Source: Notolepis coatsorum
Lineage: Eukaryota; Chordata; Actinopteri; Aulopiformes; Paralepididae
NCBI GenBank assembly: GCA_963971535.1
Contig: OZ020591.1
Location: forward strand, 17,470,823-17,534,822
Length of the DNA stretch: 64,000 bases
Direction: 5' to 3'
Part shown: positions 22,457 through 34,749 of the stretch, piece by piece
Layout of the letters: each line of letters opens with the position of its first letter
Position numbering within the stretch: the first letter of the stretch is position 1
The notes under the pieces: model-generated
Told to the model about the DNA's origin: nothing
Databases searched by the model: none
What the model saw: only the letters and a program-made list of their open reading frames with translations
Translations under genes and position numbers: made by a program

Positions 22457-23251
22457 TCGTTTGTCTTGTTTACATCAGGGTCCCCCATTTTCAATTTATA
22501 GTGACATTTATGACATACACAACATACATGACATTTATGGCATAGGGACATACAGGTATTTAGTACTGTTACATTTGTGACATACGATATGCAAATATAC
22601 AGTACTGTTACCCATAGATCCTGACAGAGTATATACATGATGGGGAGGGGACTGTACATTAGGAGGGGGTGGGTGGGTGGGAGAGAAATATACATGCGGT
22701 GGGGAGGAGACTGTCTATTAGGAGGGGGTGGGGGGGTTTGGACATTTACGGTGGCCAGTTTCGAATTGCAGCCTCCCGTAGGTGCTCTTTAAGAGCGGTT
22801 TTGAATGTGGGTAGGGATTCAGATTCCTTTACAGCGTTCGGTAGGGCGTTCCACATTGATGTGGCATAATTGCGAAACGTGTTTAGTCCCTTGTTTGAGC
22901 CGAATCTGGGTTTAACATGATTTGTTGAGCTTCCTCTGGTGTTGTGATCGTGGTATTCACTGACCTTTGGGAAGTATTTTGACATGTACATGGGTACCTT
23001 GGTCGTGTAGTGTATCTTGTAGACCAGGCCCATTGCAAGTTGCTGTACTCTGTCGTCTACTCTAAGCCATCCTAGGTGTCAAAGTGGGCAGGGGTGAGGT
23101 GGGTTCTAGGAGTAAGGTGTTTTGAGATGTTTGTAATTTTGTTTTTAGCGACTTTGAGGTGCTTTGGTACCATGAGGTGCAAGCATAGTTGTAGTACCCT
23201 TGATGGAGTGCTCCTGCCAGAGTCTTCAGGGTATTCTTGTTTAGTTTCAGT
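22457..23251 (-). mobile_element. LINE 3' part, minus strand (right of split)
   Basis: Continues the LINE of 17758-17843. The minus strand gives YFPKVSEYHDHNTRGSSTNH, NTFRNYATSMWNALPNAVKE and the C-terminal LREAAIRNWPP, nearly identical to the copy at 14128. Beyond 23062 the match continues in another frame (HQGYYNYACTSWYQSTSKSL). It is 5'-truncated near 23251 within NKNTLKTL. Confidence 0.9.
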
Positions 23252-23628
23252 TGGACGCAGAGACCCTCTACCCCAAACAAATCAGCAAGTGTAAGAACTC
23301 CCTTATTACACCACTGGGGGGCAGTATTGGACGCCTCCCAACAGGATAGCAGTGTTATCATGGGCGATTGAAGGTACACATTTGGGGTCATTTTCCTGAG
23401 ACTTTCTGCAAGACTGCGAACTGAGATTAGCTCAATAATGATGGAGCCAAATTCGTTTTTTGATTGTTTGATAGATATATTGGAATAGATTACATATTGT
23501 AATTGTAACCTATGAGGGCCGTACAGAATTTCCCTCTATATAGGGTGCCAGGACACCAATAGTACCATTGGAAGGTTGGTAGTCCCGATCCACCTTCACC
23601 TTCTACACCACTACACCACCTTCATATG
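23252..23628. other. Unassigned sequence
   Basis: No reading frame, tandem repeat or terminal repeat I can name. It contains 'caccttctacaccactacaccacc' just before the SINE head. Confidence 0.5.
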
Positions 23629-23661
23629 GCGGCACGGTGGTGTAGTGGTTAACACTGTCGC
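23629..23661 (+). mobile_element. tRNA-like SINE head (interrupted)
   Basis: ggcggcacggtggtgtagtg with A-box-like form matches the head of the intact copy at 36560. It is cut in 'cactgtcgc' by an LTR element, and the continuation 'tcgcctcacagcaagaaggt' appears after each LTR (24840 and 31927). Confidence 0.82.
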
Positions 23662-24839
23662 TGTGGTAATATTGCCTTGGAATTTCATAATTAATATGTG
23701 TGAATAAATTAGAGAACCATACTGCAAAAAGGAATGTGTGCCCTTTCAACAGTAGAGGGTGTTTTAAGTGATACTGGTGTTACAGAAATAGTCAATAAAC
23801 CCCCACTAACAAATGTACTCAGAACAAAGAGACAAAAGTCACACCTACTGTGACCAGATTACCGCAGAGGACAGCTGGTCTAACCAGAGACCTCATACTG
23901 GCTCTGACATTATAAGACAGGACAATCTATTAATCAACTGTTTAGTATCAAAAGGTCTCATATGATGTCTGGTATCAGTCTAAGAAAGCACTGACTGTAC
24001 TTGGATGATATTAGACATCTATAGCCATATAGAAGGAATGTTAAAATTATATATTATTCATTTAAGAGGAGATTTCTGTTGGGACAGACCCATCAGGAAG
24101 ACAATGACGGGGGCCACTAGCGGCCCCTCTGGGTATTGAGTCAAGATCCACACAGGAGATCAAAGCCCAACAGGAAGAAAACACCAACCCCCCACAGAAG
24201 GCGCCCACAGGAGATGTATGATTGGATCAACTGTAATAGTGCTATTTTGGCTAGACATGATAGGATATAAGGAAGAGACAAATTGTAATTCGGGAGCTCT
24301 CAGACCGGGACCTCCACAGGGGGTCTGGGGGCTCCACCGCTTCGTCCACCCAGAGACTACTGTGAGCTGATGCATTTTATGTGAGTAAATCATGGGAAAA
24401 CACCATTTGTTGTTTAAAGTTTAGTGTAAATCCTTAATATCTGAAACCAGATTTACTCATGTATAAATGTGTACAGCATAGTCAATGTATGTTCAAATTA
24501 TGTTAACCAAGTGACTGTTTGATGTGCAGTATTTAGGTTTGAGATGCAAACCTGATTGTTGATTCCTGTACACAGCAGCCATGTTGATGTTTTCTGATAA
24601 ATCCTTTGTTCTATTCACCTTGGACTCCTGGCTCTGATCAAATAAATCAGCTGAGTTGAACTACAATTCTGGTTTGTCTGGCCTACACGTTTTATTCCTC
24701 ATCTGCTAAAGTCTGATGAGGAGACCAACAATTCTATCAAATATGATTCCTTTCTCCTCTATTCAGACAATCAATCTCATTTGTTATTGTACTACAATAA
24801 CCTCAAATTATTGTAGAAGTTCTGTTGGAATTTACCACA
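23662..24839 (+). mobile_element. 1.18-kb LTR, left copy
   Basis: Starts TGTGGTAATATTGCC and ends TTTACCACA. It is nearly identical to 30748-31926 (differences include one extra C near 31254 and c/t near 31841). A TATA-like gatataagg lies at 24266 and an AATAAA at 24641, fitting U3/R/U5 layout on the plus strand. TCGC is present on both sides (23658-23661 and 24840-24843). Confidence 0.92.
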
Positions 24840-25020
24840 TCGCCTCACAGCAAGAAGGTCCAGGGTTCGATTCCCGCTTGGGGACCAGGTTTCCATGATG
24901 CCAGGTACCCAGGTGGGGTATCTCCCAGGCAAGATAAACCCAATGGAAAAACATGCACAACAACAGATCACTAACGCTGTGGCGTCCTTGACGAAGACGG
25001 ACAGGAGCACTTGGATTGAT
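24840..25020 (+). mobile_element. SINE 3' piece, displaced copy
   Basis: About 181 bases (cctcacagcaagaaggtcca, then ggttcgattcccgc with B-box form) identical to 31927-32105. It should follow only the right-hand LTR, but a copy lies between the left LTR and a repeated 64-bp LTR end. Confidence 0.88.
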
Positions 25021-25084
25021 CTCATTTGTTATTGTACTACAATAACCTCAAATTATTGTAGAAGTTCTGTTGGAATTTACCACA
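25021..25084 (+). repeat. Repeated last 64 bp of the LTR
   Basis: Exact repeat of 24776-24839 (ctcatttgttattgtactac to ggaatttaccaca). The element interior begins directly after it, so this is the true LTR/interior junction. Confidence 0.92.
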
Positions 25085-27299
25085 GAAATGGTGCCGTTCT
25101 TCCCTACCCTTTGTGTCTCCCCCTGAAAAGGTGCGGTAGGGTCTTGTCATATGTATCATATCTGGACCTTGCTGTGTGTTGGGGACACGGGGCAAAGAGC
25201 TGGGGTGTTGCTGCGTTTGAAGTGATTAACGGTGGGCTTGTTGTCTGAATGGAGGAGGGAGAGAGGGACAGGATGAGGTTGGTTGTGTACGCCACTGTTT
25301 GGGGCCCACGGTGAATATGGCTTCTGCATGCAGGGGGGGTGCGGTGTCTTAGGTTAGAATGTCCGGAGGTATGACGATCGCGCTTGTTGTGCAGTGAACA
25401 TGCAAACGTGGGCTTTTTGTGTTTGTATGTTCATTCAGACACAGGAGGCCGGTCTCGGCCCAGCGGGCCACGGGGGTTGGGTTGATTAACTCGTATGGAA
25501 TATACTTTATGAACTGTACGGGGAAGTTGGAGTAATTACAAGGCCTCATGTTATAATAATGTGATTCCGTATTGGTGCCGCACAGGATATCTGGTCATGT
25601 TATAACGGGGGTGGCGTCGCATGACGGCAGGTAAAAGGCTTTTCTTGCTAGGAAGAACGGTTATTCTGTTGTGTACGACAGGGGCGCGTTCTGAGTATGT
25701 GATTGCCCTAAAAATTATTCTCAGGAAGAGGGCGCAGGTAAGACGGGGAGATTTGACTGTTCTGAAATGGAAGGGGAGCTGGGTCCAAGGTGCATTATGT
25801 CCCTGCTTGTAGCCACAGAATAGGCGGGACGGGGACCGTGAGTGGGTCAGTGTGGGCATAAATGCGTCGGGCTAAGGGCTCTGTTACTATTTCAGAACAT
25901 GCAAGTCAAGTATGGTGAAAGATTGTTAGACCCTGGCATGATCAGCGCAGGGGTCTGTGCGATTGCAGGATTAAAACGTAGTAATTAATGGAAGTGTAGG
26001 GTGCCGGCGTGTTCAGGGTGCGTTGTACGTTCTATGGTAGAATTATAGCACAAATTAAATGTAGATATATTTGCCGTCCTTAGGCATAGTATCCTTTTTA
26101 AGCTTGAGCGAAACCGGCCTGTTGATTAATTACGTTCGCTGTGATACAAAAACAATTCGGTCGAACTGACTGATAAGTACTTAATGGTTTTGTTATGATA
26201 TTTTAATGTCCAACGGACATATGTTTGAGGCGAGTCCCTGCTGTTGGTTGGGGCTAGCTGGCTTAGCTCTGTGGAAAAGTCCGCGGTGAAGCTGGGGACG
26301 TTACGATGGCGTTATGAGAGAATTGATTAAACACTGTGGCGGCGATTACAAGTAAGAGGCGGTTGAGACGCAGGGTGGCGAAATTGTGGCCGTTTTGAGG
26401 GTTATTATTGATGCAGTAACGATGGTATAATATGATATTAGGGATTCGCTGCTTGGTGACGTCATAGTGTTGTGGAGAGTATGTAACGTTCGCGGTGCTA
26501 TGAAGTGAGGCGGAGAAGGTAGGAGAAAGGAATCGTGTTGAACTATGTGTGCGGCGTTGGTTGGTGTATTTGTTTTAAAAATTATTTTCTGTTAGAGTGG
26601 TTGGTTATTTTAAGCTTGTGTGAGTTGTTTATGCTTTGGATGGTACTGAGCGAATTGCGTGGATGAGCGGATCTTGAAAGGCACGGCTCCCGTGAGGGCC
26701 TTGAACGTCGCATTAGAGCTGGCTAAAGCTAGTTAGCTTGCATACCGTTGTTTTGTGGCGTTTACGGGCGGCAGACGTCACGTTTCGAGTTTTGAGGATG
26801 ATGTTGGGGAAGGGGTAGATAACGTGGTAGATAACGTGATAAATGTCGTGGCAGATTATGAATGTCGTGGCAGGTTATGAATGTCGTGGCAGACCTTGGT
26901 TGTCATAGCAACGTTAACAGCCGCTTCGGTTGCCACTGCGCATGCGCGGTACAACGTGGATTGGGTCTCGTGCATTCGGAATAGTTCGCTCGGGGGATAG
27001 AAATAACGGGTAAGAGAATATTCTGCATTATGTAATATGGTTATATTTGTATATTGTGCATTGTATTTTTGTGTAAGCAGGGGAAGGGATGTAACATGTA
27101 TAGTGGTTAGGTTAGGGGTGATAGTCAGTAAGGGTTTACTTAGGGTGCAAACAATACAGTGAGCCTATTGAGGAGGAATGAAAGAATGGATACATTGCCT
27201 ATGATAGATCTGGGGTTCACAAACCAGCTATAACTGGGTAGTTTGTATTAGAGTCTTTGATGCACAGGGGTATATTTTTAACCAGGGGGGAATGAGTAA

Positions 27300-27386
27300 G
27301 TACAGCTCAATACACACAATTGTTAAGGGGATGCAGACCAAAGGAAGACTTTTGTCTTGTTTACATCAGGGTCCCCCAGTTTCACA
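27300..27386 (-). mobile_element. LINE 3' UTR scrap
   Basis: tacagctcaatacacacaat through catcagggtcccccagttt matches the reverse complement of the 3' UTR of the LINE at 14128-16165. It lacks the tail repeat. Confidence 0.85.
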
Positions 27387-28727
27387 CGTGTATGAGGAAA
27401 GGAGCATTTAAAACTAACCACTATAAATGTTATGCTAGCTTGAATTAAGATGCTTGTATAGAATGCATTGATGTTGAAATGTCAGATGTTGATACTTGTT
27501 ATAGCTTTAATAACACTGGAGATTTAAATAGGATAATGTTTATATTATTTGCTAAATGTTTTTGTAGTGGAATTTGATACAAGCCCGGTTGTGAAGCAGG
27601 ATAATTTACTGATGCTTGTTTTAGATTGTTAAATCTTTAATACACTGTTAATATGGTTAGGACATGTGTTTATGCTTGTTTTAGATTGTTAAATCTTTAA
27701 TACAGTGTTAAAATGTTGACACAAGCCTCCGACTTGTAGGATAATTTATTGATGGAGGCTTGCTGAAGATGACAAATTTTGACATGATTGTTTTTATTAA
27801 TCCTTAATAATTTTATACGCTGGGGAGGGGGTTGGCCTTCTCCCTGGGAATGTGTGATTAATTCAAAAACCTGGGGGCGGCTTGCCTCTGGGAAGATGAG
27901 AAGTGTGATTAACCATTTAATGATTTACAGATGAAGGTTATTTCAGGAAGTGGGGAGATAGGGTCTTTGTGTCAAAAGCCTTTATGCTCAGGGGAGACTG
28001 TATGCATGGAGCATGAAAGAGACAAAAGTGAGGAGGTGATATTGCCCGGGGGGTAGGAATCCGTTTGAGGCAGTAAACGGCCCAGGGGGGTCGTGTATAC
28101 AACTGCTTACAAAGGCGGTTCTTATATGACAGGATGACGTGAGATTAGATGCAACAGGAGAGAGAGGTCAGAGGTGAAGATGCAGGAGACAGTTGTAGAG
28201 TGAGAGAACAGTTGGCAGTTATTTTTATGACAGGGGAAATGTTGAGACAGGAAGCGTGCTAATACAGAACACAGCTGATGGAGGAGTGAGCACAGTAATT
28301 GAATTAGGATAGCCAGCTCAGATGAGGTTAATTACATTGGGGGGCTACCTGTTTGATTAGAAGGATTAGCTTTGGCTCTCAGGACACTGGGTATGTTTTG
28401 GGGTCTATCGCTGAGGGGGTTCCCAGACTTCCTCTGGATGTGAGGAGTAGAAGATACAGTGAGAACTGTATGGTGAGAAAGTGTGAATTGTATTAGCCAG
28501 GGATGAGTGTAGCCTGATGAGAGAGTAGAAGAGATGAGAGCAGGAAGGAAGGGAAACTAACGTTGTCTGTGGACCTGAGTGATGATTAATGAGTTAAATG
28601 TGTGTGTTGAATGAGAGAGTTTTGATGCATGAGTGAAACAAGCGTGAATGGCTTTGTTTATGAGTGTTTACCTAGAAATGTGAGGATGAGCTGAGTGTCT
28701 TTTGATTTCAGTGGGTGCTTGAGCAGG

Positions 28728-28855
28728 CACACACACACACACGGACACACACACACAGACACACACACACGGACACACACACACAGACACACACACACAC
28801 AGACACACACAGACACATTCACACAATTTGATCACACATGCATACACGCACACAA
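28728..28855. repeat. (CA)n and CACAGA/CACGGA tract
   Basis: Compound dinucleotide repeat with regular interruptions 'cggacacacac' and 'cagacacacac'. Its open minus-strand frame is low complexity. Confidence 0.95.
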
Positions 28856-30747
28856 CTTAGCTTTCACTTAAGGTGAAACTAGTCTTAAAAATAACAAAAT
28901 GTGTTTAAGTAGGGAGTGTATCGAACCACTTGGGTTATACCATTATCATTTGTTTCATATCATTTGTTTTACTGAAGGAGTTTGTCTTTATTACTTTCAT
29001 TTGATTTGATTTCTGTTGAATGTTTTGCAGGGATGAGGTATTGAAGTTAAATTTTTAGATTTCTTTTCTATTTTTGATCTATGATTGTGTGGCCTGAATG
29101 GGTGTGAATGGAGACTGTAGAGAGAGAATGTGCTGGCTTAAGAGGTGTCAAAGTCACTGACATGTGTGAATGGGACGGTTGGGTTTTGGAGAACCTGGTT
29201 TTTATTTTATTTCATTGATTGACTGTTTTAGGTATGAAAGGTTTAGATGTAGAGTTTTGATTTCTTTTCTTTTCTTTCTAAATAACCATTAAGGTGGTCT
29301 GCGGTTGGAGCTGGTTAATTTCATTTGATTGGCTTTCACATCTGTTGGAATGTTTTTTTGATTATTTGCCTTTTGTTTGTTGTTTCTCTGTCATGATCTG
29401 GTGAGAGGACTGTTGGAGCGTGAGATGCATTGGGACAGATCGATGGCAGTTAAGTGGTCCCATTACGTTTTGCATAATGATTAACCATTTGGCGTCTCTT
29501 GAGAAATATTTGACATATTGTATAAGGAAAATTTGTTCTGTGTTTTTGTTCCCTTGCAGTTCAGTCGGAGAGGGAGGATGGACCATCACAAGTGGAGGGA
29601 TCATGGGGAAAATGTGTAGGAATACATTTCATTAGATTATGACACGATGGTGTGAACCCGTTCAGTCAGTTCCTGTGGGAGATTGTTGGATTATGAAGAG
29701 AGGTCGCTTGGGACGCTACCCCTCCTTCAGTATAGCCCCGGATACAAAGGCCGGGGGTTTGGGACAAACCTCCAGACTGACAGAGTCGTTCGTCTGTAGA
29801 TCCGTGGAAATACAGTCATGGGACAGAATATGACGAGGTCCAGGCCTACAAACGTTGGCTTCAGCTGAGGCTGGCCGACATGGGGTGGAGGGGGGGGGGG
29901 GCGAAAACGGTCGGAGACTGTGCAACCAAAGCGTTGAACAAGGGCCTCTGTGTGATTGATAGGTATGTTGGACGGGAGGTGACTGAACGGTAACAACTGG
30001 TATAGATTATGACACAACGCAAGAGTACTGAACTAAACACATACACATAGGTAGGAGATTAGGTGTAGGTTATGGCCGGTAATTTCTGGTGAACATTTTT
30101 TTTTTCCCTTGGGTGCTGCTCCGCCCTCCCTGTCCGTCTGTGCGCAGAGGTGGTAAGGTTTATGTCCATAGGGATGTTCATAAAAGGGGGGAGAGGTGAG
30201 AAGACCAACTGAGTTGATTATGCAAAATGTGATTGGGCTGACTTGGAAAAGGAATTAACAGGAGAGGAGAAGCAAAATGTATGAAAGAATGAATACTAAT
30301 TTCTGTCTCCCCAGATCATGTAAATGGATACCATAATTTTAAAAAATTGTGTTTTATTTGAAATGTGTAATGTCTAGATTAAATTGTTTTAATTGTTTTC
30401 AACAAATAGGCCTCTGGCTGTGAGCCCAGAAGAACAAAGCCGGATGAAAGAGTGGTAAACACTGTTTCATTTAAGGCAGAGTAGGTTAATTGGGGTTCTG
30501 GATGAATGGGTCATTTGGATTCCCCGGGAGGGGGCCATAGTCAGGGGAAATGTGGGAAAGAAAAGAAGAAGACAAGAAGGCAAAAATTGATGAGATGTAC
30601 CAAAGAAAAATGGAAAAAGAAAAAATGGAGAAATTTTGAAAAAAATGAATTTTAATTTTGGGAAAAAATGAATTTTATTATGTATGGTTAGTATGAAAAT
30701 CAAGTCAATATACAGTATATGACAATGTGAATTGCCAAAGTGGGGAA

Positions 30748-31926
30748 TGTGGTAATATTGCCTTGGAATTTCATAATTAATATGTGTGAATAAATTAGAG
30801 AACCATACTGCAAAAAGGAATGTGTGCCCTTTCAACAGTAGAGGGTGTTTTAAGTGATACTGGTGTTACAGAAATAGTCAATAAACCCCCACTAACAAAT
30901 GTACTCAGAACAAAGAGACAAAAGTCACACCTACTGTGACCAGATTACCGCAGAGGACAGCTGGTCTAACCAGAGACCTCATACTGGCTCTGACATTATA
31001 AGACAGGACAATCTATTAATCAACTGTTTAGTATCAAAAGGTCTCATATGATGTCTGGTATCAGTCTAAGAAAGCACTGACTGTACTTGGATGATATTAG
31101 ACATCTATAGCCATATAGAAGGAATGTTAAAATTATATATTATTCATTTAAGAGGAGATTTCTGTTGGGACAGACCCATCAGGAAGACAATGACGGGGGC
31201 CACTAGCGGCCCCTCTGGGTATTGAGTCAAGATCCACACAGGAGATCAAAGCCCCAACAGGAAGAAAACACCAACCCCCCACAGAAGGCGCCCACAGGAG
31301 ATGTATGATTGGATCAACTGTAATAGTGCTATTTTGGCTAGACATGATAGGATATAAGGAAGAGACAAATTGTAATTCGGGAGCTCTCAGACCGGGACCT
31401 CCACAGGGGGTCTGGGGGCTCCACCGCTTCGTCCACCCAGAGACTACTGTGAGCTGATGCATTTTATGTGAGTAAATCATGGGAAAACACCATTTGTTGT
31501 TTAAAGTTTAGTGTAAATCCTTAATATCTGAAACCAGATTTACTCATGTATAAATGTGTACAGCATAGTCAATGTATGTTCAAATTATGTTAACCAAGTG
31601 ACTGTTTGATGTGCAGTATTTAGGTTTGAGATGCAAACCTGATTGTTGATTCCTGTACACAGCAGCCATGTTGATGTTTTCTGATAAATCCTTTGTTCTA
31701 TTCACCTTGGACTCCTGGCTCTGATCAAATAAATCAGCTGAGTTGAACTACAATTCTGGTTTGTCTGGCCTACACGTTTTATTCCTCATCTGCTAAAGTC
31801 TGATGAGGAGACCAACAATTCTATCAAATATGATTCCTTTCTTCTCTATTCAGACAATCAATCTCATTTGTTATTGTACTACAATAACCTCAAATTATTG
31901 TAGAAGTTCTGTTGGAATTTACCACA
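30748..31926 (+). mobile_element. 1.18-kb LTR, right copy
   Basis: Direct repeat of 23662-24839, preceded by a purine-rich stretch and followed by TCGC (31927-31930). Together with TCGC at 23658 this gives the 4-bp target duplication of the whole element. Confidence 0.92.
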
Positions 31927-32330
31927 TCGCCTCACAGCAAGAAGGTCCAGGGTTCGATTCCCGCTTGGGGACCAGGTTTCCATGATGCCAGGTACCCAGG
32001 TGGGGTATCTCCCAGGCAAGATAAACCCAATGGAAAAACATGCACAACAACAGATCACTAACGCTGTGGCGTCCTTGACGAAGACGGACAGGAGCACTTG
32101 GATTGGTCCCCTGGCGCGGCTCACGTTGACGCCCATCTGCTCCCGGCTGCCCTTGGGGGGGAAGGACGACGGGATGGGTTAATCGCAGAGACAAATCGCA
32201 TCGGCGATCCTAAAGAGACAATGCATGCGTGTGTGTTCCGGTGTGTGTGCTATACTAACCGCTGTGTGTACCACTAAAACATTGAGTGTCGTTGCATGCC
32301 GAATAAAGACCTCTGCAACAGGTCCTGCAT
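31927..32330 (+). mobile_element. SINE 3' part (original position)
   Basis: Continues the SINE head of 23629: tcgcctcacagcaagaaggt, B-box-like ggttcgattcccg, then a unique body with 'gacgaagacggacaggagc' and 'ccgaataaagacctc', ending in a short ATT run before (GATA)n. Confidence 0.75.
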
Positions 32331-32339
32331 TATTATTAT

Positions 32340-32437
<98 letters not shown>

Positions 32438-32439
32438 CT
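32340..32439. repeat. (GATA)n microsatellite
   Basis: About twenty-five uninterrupted GATA units. It abuts 'actttattcatctccttcgg', so it is the tail repeat of the minus-strand LINE that follows. Confidence 0.97.
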
Positions 32440-33350
32440 TTATTCATCTCCTTCGGGAAATTCAGGGATCTCACATAGCTCATACAGTCGTTCACAATTA
32501 TGTCTGCATCATGAATTAAAAAGTAAGCACATGGCGGTCAGGTGGCGTAACGGAGATTGCGTTCGTCACCAACCCCGGAGCGGCTGGATTCGCCTGTTCG
32601 AATCCAGCTCACAGCTCCGGGGTTGTCACCTGCTTGGCTGGCCGTTCACACTAATACAATTGGCAGTATTAGAGGGTGGGAGAAGCTGGCGGGGTGGGTC
32701 CGGGTTGTTGTAAACAGCGACTCCTACAGTTCGGTCGGGGCGCCTGCTAAGCGCGGATAGGATCTAAGTGGGATAGTGTGATCCTTCCACACGCTACGCC
32801 CTCTCAGTGAGAATCCGCGCTGCCAGGTGAAAAGAAGCGGTTGATTGGCTGGACGTGTGTCGGAGGAAGCACGTGGTAGCCTCCACTCTCCCAGACCGAC
32901 TGTGGGGGGTAAGTGCGCAGCGACCAGGAAGGGGATTGGGAATTGGCATAACGACTAACATTGGGATGGGAGAAAATCTGAGGAAAAAGGAGGGGGAAAA
33001 AGATCAATAATAAAAAAAAAAAAAAGTAAGCACATGATAAAAATTCATGTACATCATATCTACCAATAATAATAAAAACGGTTGTATAAAAAAATAAATA
33101 GGTGTATAAAAACAGGTGTAGGGAACAGGAAACAAACAGCCACAGGTCAAAGGTCAGCTGTTGTACAGTCTGATGGCTGTGGGGAGAAAGGACCTGATCA
33201 AACATATACAACATTTCCCCACACACATTAAAAGAGCTGAGCCTCCTAAAGAAGAACAGCCGGCTCTGTCCCTTCCTATAGAGCGCGTCCGTGTTTGCAG
33301 ACCAGGCCAGATTGTCGTCCAGGTGCACACCTACATACTTATGTGGCGGG
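32440..33350 (-). mobile_element. Rex/CR1-like LINE 3' part split by SINE
   Basis: The 3' UTR at 32440-32517 and C-terminal coding part at 33037-33350. The minus strand gives HKYVGVHLDDNLAWSANTDA and KGQSRLFFFRRLSSFNVCG, a conserved stretch downstream of the RT domain. The SINE at 32534-33020 lies between the two parts. Confidence 0.85.
32534..33020 (+). mobile_element. tRNA-derived SINE (copy 2)
   Basis: Flanked by a 16-bp duplicate AAAAAGTAAGCACATG (32518-32533 and 33021-33036) and ending in poly-A. The head (ggtcaggtggcgtaacggag) and the B box GTTCGAATCC at 32596-32605 mark a tRNA origin. It belongs to the family of 8850-9334 and 63196-63707. Confidence 0.93.
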
Positions 33351-33744
33351 TGGCGGTAATGAGAAAGGAGGAGGGGCCTCAATGAGCCAGGTTCCGTTAT
33401 AGGGGGCCACCTGCAGGCGGAACGTGAGGTGAACTGTTTGTTCCGGCCGGTGCAGTGAGGCAGTGCACACCTCACTCCGTGATGCAGGAACAAGCATTAT
33501 ACACTACGGTAGGCAGTGGTAGCATCTATGGGTTATGGATAGCGGTTTTAATTGTGTGCTTTGCAATATGTGTGACATGGAGTGTTTGTTCCAGATCACT
33601 TGCCTGGTTCCCAGCGGGATTGAAGGTAGTTGGTAGGATAGGACCACCGACGTACCAGGTATTTTAATGTAGCACTTTGTTTTAGCATGTAATGTTGTCT
33701 AATAATTGTGTGTTATTGTTTTAATAATAAAGTAAAACAAATAG

Positions 33745-33815
33745 CTTTTAGCTTGTCAATCAGAATGGCATGATTGACAGTGTCGAAGGCCTTTTGTAGG
33801 TCTATCCTTATGCTC
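33745..33815 (-). mobile_element. LINE RT scrap
   Basis: The minus strand gives DLQKAFDTVNHAILIDKL, the RT stretch of the LINE at 14128-16165. Both ends are abrupt. Confidence 0.85.
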
Positions 33816-33966
33816 CTCATTAGGATGAGTGTGGGGCTAGGAACCTCCCCGCTTTCCATGGTCTAGAAGGGACCTCAGGCGGTACATTTATCAGGGCTAC
33901 ACACTTGCTTTCCGCCCATTAGTCCAATAGGCGAAGCAAGACGCGAAGCCAGTATGAAATATAATG

Positions 33967-34248
33967 GAGGTTATCCTATAACCCTAGTTATATGATTACT
34001 AGCAAAGCGTCTTGCTTTTTTAGCCATGAGGACCCAGTCCTTTTTTCGTGTGAAATTCGGTCTCGGAAGGGTGAGCATGGCCACTTCACCTGGTTATATA
34101 CTAGGGAGGTGGGCGTGGCTAGGTGAATGATCAGTGCATGAAAAGTTATTTCAACGAACGCCCATAGGTGTGTGACTGAGCATAGTCCAATAAGTGAAGC
34201 AAGATGCTTTGCCAGTAATTATATAACTAGGGTTATAGGATAACCTTC
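33967..34248. mobile_element. MITE with long inverted ends
   Basis: About 24-bp inverted ends (ggttatcctataacccta and its complement near 34230). Internal direct repeats around 'tccaata..tgaagcaagatgc' occur inside and just outside the left end, suggesting a composite or partly duplicated element. No coding. Confidence 0.75.
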
Positions 34249-34749
34249 ATTTTTCGTTTTGGAAAAGGTGAAATAAAAACATGGGTGTAGTTTACCTGAA
34301 GTGTATGCTATTAAATAATTTTTGACTCTGTCTGGCTCCTCAACTTTGAAATGTTAGCGCTAAACCAGGCTGTCAAAGAAACACTAAATGGTAAGTTGCT
34401 GGGGTCATGTTTTGTGGTCAGTTTTATTAAATGTGATTGTCTCAGATTATTACCTAGCAAGACGTACAACGTTTGTAGTTTGTTTAGCTTTCGAGATTTA
34501 CTAACCTATAGTCTCGGGTCGAGACGTTCATCCACTCATTCATGTGAGATTGTTTACATCACTATTTAGTGTTTATGTACATTATATATGGATATATATA
34601 TATATGTGTTATAATAGTGTTGTCATGCATTTATGTTAGACTTTGTCAGCTTATTTCGCTGCCTTGTTCTGTGTCAGGGTGTCGTCATCCTTGTCATTAA
34701 ATACTGAAACTGACATCGAGGAGTGTATTTCTTCACTAGTAGTAAAGTC

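Larger units (their letters stand above)
25085..30747 (+). mobile_element. Interior of LTR element without coding capacity
   Basis: Five and a half kilobases between the LTRs. It opens with gaaaTGGTGCCGT; TGGTGCCGT would pair with the 3' end of tRNA-His, so a weak primer site may lie at 25089-25097. A purine-rich aaagtggggaa precedes the right LTR. No gag, protease, RT, integrase or envelope motif is visible in any frame; the longest open frames are around 120 codons and unremarkable. A LINE scrap (27300-27386) and a CA tract (28728-28855) lie inside. It looks like a large non-autonomous LTR element, or an element too decayed to read, although its LTRs are young. Confidence 0.7.

Noticed and set aside
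29639..30046. Possible envelope or gag remnant in the LTR-element interior
   Set aside because: Several short frames on both strands but no signal peptide, cysteine pattern or known motif.
32590..32610. tRNA gene suggested by gttcgaatcc
   Set aside because: It lies in a SINE with poly-A tail and target duplicates.
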